14,554 nt of DNA from Clostridiales bacterium (GCA_012523875.1 JAAYSW010000220.1:1-14554), one strand, 5' to 3'. Counted from the first letter of the stretch, positions 8,787 through 14,405 are shown. The notes: generated by a model from the letters alone, not told the origin. A program made the numbers and translations.

Positions 8787-9860
8787 ATGACAGGCTTTGT
8801 TTTCGAAAACGATGCGTTTGATGATGTTAATATTAAGGTTATTGGTGTTGGTGGTGGTGGGGGGAATGCTTTAAATTGTATGGTTGATGCTGGCGTGCAA
8901 AATATTGAATACATAACTATAAATACGGACGCTAAGGCTTTAAATAATTCAAAGGCAACTTCAAAAATCCAAATTGGATCAAAGCTAACAAGAGGCAGGG
9001 GTGCGGGTAATAGACCGGATGTCGGTGAACGTTCAGCACAGGAAAATAGGGATGAAATTCAGGCAGTTCTAAAGGATGCTGATATGATTTTCCTAACAGC
9101 TGGAATGGGGGGCGGTACGGGTACAGGTGCTACCCCTGTTGTTGCGGAAATCGCACAGGAAATGGGAATACTTACAGTTGCAGTTGTAACAAAGCCTTTT
9201 GCTTTTGAAAGAGAACAAAAGATGTTGCAAGCAGAAAAAGGTATTGCAGAATTAAAGAAATTTGTCGATTCATTAATTGTTATTCCAAATGAAAGACTTT
9301 TAGTTGGGGTGGATAAGCAGTTGACAATGAAGGAATCATTCGCTATGGCGGATAATATTTTGAAAACAGGTGTAAAGAGTATCTCTGATTTGATTATAGA
9401 GGATGGCTATATTAACCTTGACTTTGCTGACGTTTCTACAATTATGAAGGGTGCAGGATATGCTCACATGGCTATAGGTCATGGTTCTGGCAAGGATAAG
9501 GCAACTGAGGCTGCTAAGGCAGTTATATCAAGTCCACTATTGGAAACATCAATTTCTGGTGCAAAGAGATTGCTTATCAATATCACAATGTCCGAAGATA
9601 TTCTCTCACAGGATGTTGATACAGCTACAAAGATGATTACGGATACAGCAGCTGATGGTGTGGAATTTATCTTTGGTACAGCATTTAAGGAAGATATGCA
9701 GGATGAGATGACTATAACTGTTATTGCAGCAGGTTTTGATGACGAGGATGAAGTGATTCAAATTGATAACCCATTATTAGACCCTGATTCTAGGATTGCT
9801 AGTATAGATGATGAAGACGATTTAGATGCTATCTTTAAAATTTTAGATAGCAATAGATAA
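8787..9860 (+). CDS. ftsZ: Cell division GTPase FtsZ
   Basis: Tubulin-like GTPase that polymerises into the cytokinetic ring at midcell. The 357 residues hold the nucleotide-binding VGGGGGNALN (21-30), the tubulin signature GMGGGTGTGATPVV (106-119), and the T7 synergy loop YINLDFADV (208-216) with both catalytic aspartates D212 and D215. Departures from the family: GGGGGN where GGGGNN or GGAGNN is usual; GRGAGNRPDVG (70-80) where GLGAGANPEVG is usual; and a very short, strongly acidic linker (about 317-345) ending in LDAIFKILDSNR, not the canonical terminal peptide of the DIPxFLR type that binds FtsA and SepF. It has its own promoter and a strong terminator. ftsA is not adjacent. Confidence 0.98.
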   Translation: MTGFVFENDAFDDVNIKVIGVGGGGGNALNCMVDAGVQNIEYITINTDAKALNNSKATSKIQIGSKLTRGRGAGNRPDVGERSAQENRDEIQAVLKDADMIFLTAGMGGGTGTGATPVVAEIAQEMGILTVAVVTKPFAFEREQKMLQAEKGIAELKKFVDSLIVIPNERLLVGVDKQLTMKESFAMADNILKTGVKSISDLIIEDGYINLDFADVSTIMKGAGYAHMAIGHGSGKDKATEAAKAVISSPLLETSISGAKRLLINITMSEDILSQDVDTATKMITDTAADGVEFIFGTAFKEDMQDEMTITVIAAGFDDEDEVIQIDNPLLDPDSRIASIDDEDDLDAIFKILDSNR

Positions 9861-9877
9861 ATATATCGCTTAAAGCT

Positions 9878-9911
9878 AAACGCAGGTTACTTAGCAGTAA
9901 CTTGCGTTTTT
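9878..9911 (+). terminator. Rho-independent terminator of ftsZ
   Basis: A 14-base-pair stem (9878-9891 with 9896-9909, one G-U pair) closes a TAGC loop and is followed by a short T run. It begins 18 bases after the ftsZ stop and separates ftsZ from the DivIVA-like gene. Confidence 0.9.
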
Positions 9912-9933
9912 GGTATTTAATATAAAACCAAGC

Positions 9934-9998
9934 ATAGGTATTGTTATATATTTTTTTATATAAGTAGCATTGGTACTAATGCCTATTATGATAGCTAC
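9934..9998 (+). repeat. Overlapping alternative inverted repeats, ftsZ to divIVA gap
   Basis: This lies in the 343-base gene-free stretch between ftsZ and the DivIVA-like gene. ATAGGTATT (9934-9942) can pair with AATGCCTAT (9978-9986); GCATT (9967-9971) can pair with AATGC (9978-9982); GTAGC (9964-9968) can pair with GCTAC (9994-9998). The three pairings compete. The block lies between the ftsZ terminator and the next promoter, so it would be transcribed only by read-through. No function is assigned. The rest of the gap is AT-rich with nothing else supported apart from the promoter. Confidence 0.3.
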
Positions 9999-10080
9999 AT
10001 TTATACAGAATGATAATTAATAATTTATTTCATTATATAAGTGTACTAAAAAACAATATAGAATTTTGTCAAATGCAACA

Positions 10081-10110
10081 TTGAAAAGATGCTATAAAAT
10101 ATGTTATAAT
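10081..10110 (+). promoter_or_regulatory. Predicted sigma-A promoter of the DivIVA-like gene
   Basis: TTGAAA (10081-10086), an 18-base spacer, then an extended -10: TG at 10102-10103 and a perfect TATAAT at 10105-10110. The predicted transcript starts near 10117, giving a leader of about 87 bases before the ATG at 10204. Confidence 0.75.
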
Positions 10111-10203
10111 AGAATAGAGATATTATGAGTTTATATTGCATACGGCTTATTTGGATATATAGAATATAAAAATGTTTTAATGTTTAGAAATGGAGTGACT
10201 ATT

Positions 10204-11409
10204 ATGGACGGGCAGGTATTTTTAAGAACAACCAAAATTGGTGGAGGGTTTGAGAAGAAAGATGTTTTAGCATATGTAGATGAGTTGAACACTAAAATAT
10301 GTAATTTAGAAGACCAACTTGAAGAGGCTAAGAGTGTGGTTAATTCTAGTTCAGGGGCTGAGGTAAAAAAGTTAAATGATGAAATTAAAAAATTAGAGCA
10401 ACAATTAAGTGAGCAGAGAAATTTAGCAAAGCAGTCACAGAAAACAATTGATGAGCAAGTGAAAAAAATTGATGAAATGGCAAAATCTACTGGTGATACG
10501 AGTGAAATTGATTCACTGCGTCAGCAGCTTAAACAAAAGGATTCTACAATTGCTGAGAAGGACAGACTTTTGAATGAAAAGACAAATGAGCTTAAGCAAA
10601 AAAGCGAAATTCTTGTAACCAAGGAGAGGGCAACATCTGATATTGAGGCTAAGATTTCTGAAAAGGATAGGGAAATTGCAAAACTAAAATCTGAACTTGA
10701 AGAAGCAAAAAAGAATTCAAGTGCTGGTATGGATAGTGCAATGGATATGAGTGGTTTATTCATTGAGGCACAAAAAACTGCTAATAATTATATCATTGAG
10801 GCTAAAAATAAAGCGGATATAATGATTAAGGAAGCAAGGGAAAAATCGGATAGATTAATAAATGAAGCAAATTCAAAAGCTGATAAAACTCTTTCAGAGG
10901 CAATTGCTAAATCAGAGGCTGCTGCAGATGAGTTAAATAAGAAATCAAGATTAGAACTTGAAGATGCAAATAAAAGGGTTGCTACAATTAATGAAATGAT
11001 TGATTCAGTTAATGATGTTCTTAAATCAGAAATTGACAATGTTTCTAATAAGATAAATGAATTATCAGATTTAATTTCAAAAATCACTAGTGAAACTAGC
11101 ACAAAGATAGACAGTGCAAAGGGAATTATTAAATCTCTTAAGGATAATGTTGATGATAGGAAGAAACTTGATGAATTAATTTCAAAACTCCCTAAGGCTA
11201 GTGAGGAGCTTTCTAAAGAGGTCTCAAAGCCTGTTGCTAGTCCTATGCCTGAACCAAAGAAAACAAAGGATAATACCGATGAAAAAAATCAAAAGGGTTC
11301 AATGAAATTTGATTTTGATTTGGAGGCATTGACCAAAGCTGTTGAGGAAGAAGCAGCTGCTACAGGTGGTGGCTTTGGTGCCCCAAGTTCAAATACCTGG
11401 GAGGAATAG
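10204..11409 (+). CDS. DivIVA-like coiled-coil protein with a hendecad array
   Basis: Long helical protein of 401 residues that resembles DivIVA at its N terminus: KIGGGFEKKDVLAYVDELN (11-29) recalls the conserved GFxxxDVxxYID membrane-targeting segment. Heptad-type coiled coil follows (about 32-170). Residues 187-263 form seven consecutive 11-residue units of the form xEAxxKADxxI. More helix follows to about 340, then a charged, proline-containing linker and an acidic, glycine-rich tail. Bacillus DivIVA is only about 164 residues. Start choice: GGAGTGA (10192-10198) lies 5 bases before the ATG at 10204; the longer frame from ATG 10180 has no ribosome site. A role in pole or septum organisation is inferred from the N terminus and the ftsZ neighbour; the long array could equally serve another scaffold. 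There are no membrane segments or signal peptide. Confidence 0.8.
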   Translation: MDGQVFLRTTKIGGGFEKKDVLAYVDELNTKICNLEDQLEEAKSVVNSSSGAEVKKLNDEIKKLEQQLSEQRNLAKQSQKTIDEQVKKIDEMAKSTGDTSEIDSLRQQLKQKDSTIAEKDRLLNEKTNELKQKSEILVTKERATSDIEAKISEKDREIAKLKSELEEAKKNSSAGMDSAMDMSGLFIEAQKTANNYIIEAKNKADIMIKEAREKSDRLINEANSKADKTLSEAIAKSEAAADELNKKSRLELEDANKRVATINEMIDSVNDVLKSEIDNVSNKINELSDLISKITSETSTKIDSAKGIIKSLKDNVDDRKKLDELISKLPKASEELSKEVSKPVASPMPEPKKTKDNTDEKNQKGSMKFDFDLEALTKAVEEEAAATGGGFGAPSSNTWEE

Positions 11410-11438
11410 CTTATAATTTCTCAAAGATATAGTTTAAG

Positions 11439-11467
11439 GGGGCAATCAATTTTGATTGCCCCATTTT
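11439..11467 (+). terminator. Terminator or attenuator between the DivIVA-like gene and fumarase
   Basis: A perfect 10-base-pair GC-capped stem (11439-11448 with 11453-11462) has a four-base loop and is followed by ATTTT. It most likely ends the DivIVA-like transcript. The T run is short and the next start codon is only 19 bases downstream. No good promoter was found between the two genes, so partial read-through is plausible. Confidence 0.75.
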
Positions 11468-11485
11468 AAAATAGGAAGTGTTATA

Positions 11486-12046
11486 ATGTCAGAAATCGAA
11501 AAAGTAAACACGGAAGATTTAAAGAGTCGTGCAAATACATTTAAATCCGGGGATAAAATTTTGCTTACAGGATGGATATATACTGCTAGGGATGCTGCAC
11601 ATAAGCGGATAGATGAATTGTTAAGCAATGGAGGTAAATTGCCTTTTGAAATTAAAAATGCTGTTATATATTATGCTGGTCCAACTCCAGCACCTAAAAA
11701 CAAGCCTATAGGTTCATGTGGTCCTACTACTTCTGGGCGAATGGACAGGTTTGCTCCTAGACTCCTTGATTTAGGGCTAGGAGCGATGATTGGTAAGGGG
11801 GAAAGGAGTTTGATAGTGCAAGATGCTATCAAGCGTAATAATGCCCTCTATCTATGTGCTATTGGCGGTGCGGGTGCATTGGCTGCAAATTGTATAAAAA
11901 GTTGTGAGATTATCGCTTTTGAAGATTTAGGATGTGAGTCTGTGAAAAAGCTATATGTGGAGGATTTTCCCCTAATTGTTGCAAATGATACATTCGGTGG
12001 GGATATATTTTTAAATGGTAAAGAACAATATTTAAAAAACAATTAA
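11486..12046 (+). CDS. fumB: Class I fumarate hydratase, beta subunit (C-terminal domain type)
   Basis: Swivel-domain half of two-subunit, iron-sulfur class I fumarase, which interconverts fumarate and malate; the alpha subunit carries the 4Fe-4S cluster. The 186 residues match the usual beta length and show LTGWIYTARDAAHKRI (27-42), YYAGPTPAP (62-70), IGSCGPTTSGRMD (75-87), MIGKGERS (101-108) and EDLGCESVKKLYVEDFPLIV (146-165), ending in ANDTFGGDIF. The ending fits fumarase better than the tartrate dehydratase beta subunit. Start choice: GGAAGTG (11474-11480) lies 5 bases before the ATG at 11486; a TTG at 11456 would lie inside the terminator hairpin. No alpha-subunit gene is adjacent, which is odd because alpha normally precedes beta. 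fumB here means the clostridial beta subunit, not E. coli FumB. Confidence 0.88.
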   Translation: MSEIEKVNTEDLKSRANTFKSGDKILLTGWIYTARDAAHKRIDELLSNGGKLPFEIKNAVIYYAGPTPAPKNKPIGSCGPTTSGRMDRFAPRLLDLGLGAMIGKGERSLIVQDAIKRNNALYLCAIGGAGALAANCIKSCEIIAFEDLGCESVKKLYVEDFPLIVANDTFGGDIFLNGKEQYLKNN

Positions 12047-12056
12047 ATTTTATTAC

Positions 12057-12188
12057 AAGGCATACCCAAAGGGAACTCCAATCTTCAAGGAACAATATTG
12101 ATGGGGGTTATAATAGAATATTTAATAATTATGCAGATTGACTCCTTAATTAATATGGAGCAATCTACATTTTTATTTGGGTATCCTT
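12057..12188. repeat. 132-base element bounded by 13-bp inverted repeats
   Basis: Arms at 12057-12070 and 12176-12188 pair over 13 positions with one bulged C; the core is ATACCCAAA with TTTGGGTAT. They enclose 105 bases that include a separate terminator-like hairpin. The element starts 11 bases after the fumarase stop. It could be the closing helix of a structured 3' RNA or a small non-autonomous mobile element. No clear target duplication is seen. Confidence 0.4.
12133..12178 (+). terminator. Terminator after the fumarase beta gene
   Basis: The left arm at 12133-12145 and right arm at 12157-12168 form AGATTG with CAATCT and CTCC with GGAG around a bulged A, with an AT-rich 11-base loop. 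ATTTTTATTT follows. Position and T run fit factor-independent termination. Confidence 0.6.
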
Positions 12189-12252
12189 ATATTTAGGAAT
12201 TATAGGGGACTCTTTTATAAAAATACTAAAATTATAGGACATATAAACACAG

Positions 12253-12306
12253 GTTGCATATTATGTAACAAATGGGGTATTAAAGATTAACCCATTTATC
12301 ACATAA
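12253..12306 (+). promoter_or_regulatory. Possible amidase promoter with overlapping dyads
   Basis: TTGCAT (12254-12259) and TATTAA (12278-12283), 18 bases apart, are a weak sigma-A-like pair. A dyad GTTGCAT/ATGTAAC (12253-12269, one mismatch) covers the -35. A larger imperfect palindrome pairs TTATGT (12261-12266) with ACATAA (12301-12306) and AAATGGG (12270-12276) with CCCATTT (12291-12297) across symmetric 3-base gaps. It ends 5 bases before the ribosome site. It could be an operator or an RNA hairpin. Confidence 0.35.
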
Positions 12307-12325
12307 TTCTAAGGAGGAATTTATT

Positions 12326-13066
12326 ATGCCAACAGTGTTTTTAAGCCCATCAACACAGGGATTCAATCCTTATATAATTGGCGGTAACGAGAAAGAATAC
12401 ATGAATTTGCTTGCTGATAGTATGGAGCCATATCTTAGGGCGAGCGGTATTGATTTTGTGAGGAATGACCCATCAAGGGGTGCGGCGGGTGCGATTGCAG
12501 ATTCAAATGCAGGCAATTATGATGTTCATTTAGCATTACACTCAAATGCTGCACCAGATAGACTATCGGGACAATTAAGAGGAATTGATGTCTACTATGC
12601 TCCATATGACAGCCAGAGTGAACGTTTAGCAAGAATTATCGCTAATAATTTTATGCAAATCTATCCATTGCCCGATAGATCGAGAGCAGTGCCAGCAACG
12701 AACCTTGGGGAGGTATTGAGAACAAGGGCAGTCGCAAATTTGGTTGAAATAGGTTATCATGATAATTTTGAAGATGCGACATGGCTAACTAACAATCTAT
12801 CATCAATTGCTAAAAATTTAGTTATATCATTAACAGATTATTTTGGAATCCCTTTTATAGAACCAGGGGAAACTAGAACAGGTGTTGTAGTTACGGATGG
12901 TTCTAATCTAAATTTAAGGAGTTACCCATCTACTAGCGGAGCAATTTTAGGATCAATCCCAAATGGAACTAATCTAGTAATTCAGGGAGAAACAAATGGT
13001 TGGTACATTGTGAATTATAACGGAAGAACAGGTTATTCTAGCTCTGAGTTTATAGAATTAACTTAG
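12326..13066 (+). CDS. N-acetylmuramoyl-L-alanine amidase-like hydrolase with SH3b domain
   Basis: Predicted cell wall hydrolase cutting the MurNAc-L-Ala bond. The 246 residues comprise an Amidase_3-like domain (about 1-175) and a C-terminal bacterial SH3 domain (about 186-244; LNLRSYPS, GWYIVNYNGRTGYSSSEFI) for wall binding. GGNEKEYMNLLAD (19-31), HLALHSNAA (68-76) and NLVEIGYHDN (138-147) match the Glu zinc ligand, the second His ligand (H72) and the catalytic Glu (E141). The usual first ligand motif, of DPGHGG type, is replaced by SPSTQG (7-12), so the first histidine is missing. There is no signal peptide: the catalytic domain starts at residue 1. Release by lysis, a holin or an unusual route, or action inside the mother cell, are possibilities. 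AAGGAGG at 12311-12317 lies 8 bases before the ATG. A phage-type or sporulation lysin is possible, but no phage genes are nearby. Confidence 0.82.
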   Translation: MPTVFLSPSTQGFNPYIIGGNEKEYMNLLADSMEPYLRASGIDFVRNDPSRGAAGAIADSNAGNYDVHLALHSNAAPDRLSGQLRGIDVYYAPYDSQSERLARIIANNFMQIYPLPDRSRAVPATNLGEVLRTRAVANLVEIGYHDNFEDATWLTNNLSSIAKNLVISLTDYFGIPFIEPGETRTGVVVTDGSNLNLRSYPSTSGAILGSIPNGTNLVIQGETNGWYIVNYNGRTGYSSSEFIELT

Positions 13067-13284
13067 CATTATGAAACTAAAATTTAATTTTGAACTTTAA
13101 ATAACATGAGATTTAAAATCCCTGTGGAAGTGGGAATCAATCCCTAGTAATAAGTTGGTTGTCCTTAAACTTAAGGATATTGATTGGAAAGCTTTGGTGG
13201 ATAAATAAATCTTAGCTATAAAAAGGTGAAAAGTTTTGAATATAAAGCAAATATGAGTTAAATATGTTTTCCAAACAGGCTATA
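13067..13284. other. Gene-free stretch after the amidase
   Basis: No coding region or clear terminator follows the amidase stop. The only structure seen is a short perfect hairpin TCCTTAA/TTAAGGA (13162-13177) nested inside AATCAAT/ATTGATT (13135-13141 with 13179-13185). It lacks a T run, so amidase transcripts may run on into the structured region that follows. Confidence 0.4.
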
Positions 13285-13480
13285 ATGCTAAATGACTATT
13301 TATTTCCTTGTCGCATATTGAGTTTTTTAGCATAAACTATAGTAAGCAGTATGATTTGCTTTAACATCATTGAAAGTGGTATGTTACTGCGGACGATGGG
13401 TATATTATTCTTTCGCAGTAATATGCTCGAGGGGAGCTTTCTAAGATTCAAGTTAATTGTGCTGCTTTTAATATAGATTG

Positions 13481-13518
13481 ATTTTTCACTCATCATAATA
13501 TTATGGTAAGTGAAAAAT
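13481..13518. repeat. 38-base near-perfect palindrome
   Basis: Two 19-base arms (13481-13499 and 13500-13518) are reverse complements at 17 of 19 positions, with no spacer. One of the two exceptions is a G-U-compatible pair. The outer part reads ATTTTTCACT against AGTGAAAAAT. No T run follows on either side, so it does not look like a normal terminator. Confidence 0.75.
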
Positions 13519-13573
13519 GCTAGCTTTAAAGCTAACTATCCATAATAAAGGTCTAAGCTTGATTATGGATAAT

Positions 13574-13615
13574 TTCGCCCTCCATATTATAAGATATGGG
13601 GGCGAATTGCTTTTT
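13574..13615 (+). terminator. Strong rho-independent terminator before the Rrf2-type gene
   Basis: Arms 13574-13587 and 13594-13606 give 13 base pairs with one bulged T (CGCCC with GGGCG, CCATAT with ATATGG) and a 6-base loop. TTGCTTTTT follows. The T run on the + strand sets its direction. It isolates the regulator gene from upstream transcription. Confidence 0.85.
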
Positions 13616-13639
13616 ATAAAAATTTATATTTATTTTGAT

Positions 13640-13678
13640 TTGTATACAATTGAAATATTAATTATACTATGATATAAT
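13640..13678 (+). promoter_or_regulatory. Promoter of the Rrf2-type gene with operator-like palindrome
   Basis: TTGAAA (13650-13655), a 17-base spacer and TATAAT (13673-13678) with an extended TG at 13670-13671 form a near-consensus sigma-A promoter. TTGTATACAA (13640-13649), a perfect 10-base palindrome, touches the -35, and ATAGCTAT (13679-13686) lies just after the -10. Autoregulation through these sites is common among Rrf2 regulators but is inference here. Confidence 0.75.
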
Positions 13679-13699
13679 ATAGCTATTGGAGGAGATAGA

Positions 13700-14146
13700 A
13701 TGAAAATATCGACAAAGGGTAGGTATGCTCTTCGCCTTATGATTGACCTAGCCCAACATAATACAGATAGTTATATTGCCTTAAAGGAAATTGCTATAAG
13801 ACAAAATATTTCTATAAAATACTTAGAACAAATCATAAATGTTTTATGTAAATCAGGCTTTCTAAAAAGCCTTAGGGGTTCACAGGGTGGATACAAGCTT
13901 GCAAGGCAACCACTCGAATACACGGTTGGGGAAATCCTAAGGGTTATAGAGGGTGAGCTAGTGCCTGTAGCCTGCTTGCAGGATGATACTAATCAATGTG
14001 AGAGATGTGATATATGTGAAACTATAGGTTTTTGGAATGGTCTATATGATGTTATTAATAATTATGTGGATAACACAACTCTTCACGATTTAGCAATATT
14101 AAATGCTGGAAAAGAAAAAGAAAATATTAATTCAAAAACAGAGTAA
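13700..14146 (+). CDS. Rrf2/IscR-family winged-helix transcriptional regulator
   Basis: DNA-binding regulator of the Rrf2 family, whose members sense Fe-S cluster status, redox state or cysteine supply. The 148 residues start with the family hallmark MKISTKGRYALRLMIDLA and contain the winged helix (about 1-70) with KYLEQIINVLCKSGFLKSLR and the wing RGSQGGYKLAR (59-69). Four cysteines, C92, C100, C103 and C106, form Cx7Cx2Cx2C in the place where IscR binds its cluster, so an Fe-S cofactor is likely. CymR-type members lack this set. GGAGGAG (13688-13694) lies 5 bases before the ATG. In many Firmicutes a cysteine desulfurase and a scaffold gene follow; here an IS-type transposase follows, so targets cannot be read from context. 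Confidence 0.93.
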   Translation: MKISTKGRYALRLMIDLAQHNTDSYIALKEIAIRQNISIKYLEQIINVLCKSGFLKSLRGSQGGYKLARQPLEYTVGEILRVIEGELVPVACLQDDTNQCERCDICETIGFWNGLYDVINNYVDNTTLHDLAILNAGKEKENINSKTE

Positions 14147-14199
14147 TATATTATACAACTTTGGGGAGCAAAATTGTTATTGTGTAGTATCCAGATGAT

Positions 14200-14250
14200 A
14201 TGCAGGTTTATTCTTTAATTATGGAGTGGCCTGCATTTTATTTGTAGTTT
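14200..14250 (+). terminator. Probable terminator of the Rrf2-type gene
   Basis: ATGCAGG (14200-14206) pairs with CCTGCAT (14230-14236), followed by TTTATTTGTAGTTTT. The 23-base loop is long for a terminator. Its sequence resembles the terminator at 12133-12178. It starts 53 bases after the stop codon. From here to 14371 the sequence is AT-rich with nothing further I can support; the left end of the insertion element probably lies in that stretch. Confidence 0.5.
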
Positions 14251-14371
14251 TATGCATTAAATTATTATTATATCCTAAGTGTAGCTTCATGGCATAGTGA
14301 TTTATTTACTTTATAAGCATTTATAAAACAAAATATACTCTTAATATACAACTAATACTTAGACAAAGAAA

Positions 14372-14395
14372 AATCTGATTGTTTCCAATCAGATT
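14372..14395 (-). terminator. Perfect hairpin acting as terminator on the minus strand
   Basis: AATCTGATTG and its reverse complement flank a four-base loop. Read on the minus strand, the stem is followed by TTTTCTTTG, a proper T run; on the + strand no T run follows. It would stop transcripts leaving the element leftwards. Confidence 0.6.
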
Positions 14396-14405
14396 CAGCC
14401 CGTCG

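Larger units (their letters stand above)
13285..13615 (+). ncRNA. Candidate structured non-coding RNA or long structured 3' region
   Basis: About 330 bases without a credible gene hold seven inverted repeats in a row: ATGCTAAA/TTTAGCAT (13285-13292 with 13326-13333), AAGCA/TGCTT (13344-13348 with 13357-13361), a 12-base-pair stem (13380-13391 with 13414-13425), a 38-base palindrome (13481-13518), TAGCTTTAAAGCTA (13521-13534), a perfect 10-base-pair repeat (13537-13546 with 13562-13571) and the terminator ending at 13615. The series stops at that terminator, which suggests a + strand transcript. I do not recognise a known RNA family. A TATAAT at 13281-13286 is a possible promoter but has a poor -35 and would leave the first arm untranscribed. 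A decayed mobile element is the main alternative. Confidence 0.35.

Noticed and set aside
10180..10203. ATG at 10180 as start of the DivIVA-like gene
   Set aside because: No ribosome site precedes it; GGAGTGA at 10192-10198 points to the ATG at 10204.
10788..11102. 104-residue minus-strand open frame inside the DivIVA-like gene
   Set aside because: It is Ser/Leu/Ala-rich, antisense to a repetitive coiled coil and has no ribosome site; a frame shadow.
11456..11485. Upstream TTG start for the fumarase beta gene
   Set aside because: It lies inside the terminator hairpin and has no ribosome site; the ATG at 11486 has GGAAGTG at good spacing and gives the normal N terminus.
11479..11487. TGTTATAAT resembling an extended -10
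   Set aside because: It overlaps the fumarase start codon, so a transcript from it would start inside the gene.
12109..12114. TATAAT downstream of the fumarase gene
   Set aside because: No acceptable -35 at 16-18 bases and a terminator follows within about 20 bases.
13281..13286. TATAAT as the promoter of the structured spacer RNA
   Set aside because: The -35 at proper spacing is poor and the predicted start would exclude the first inverted-repeat arm; kept only as a possibility.
13296..13496. 66-residue minus-strand open frame in the structured spacer
   Set aside because: Low-complexity product rich in Ile, Leu, Lys and Ser, no recognisable family, and it spans inverted repeats; no support as a gene.
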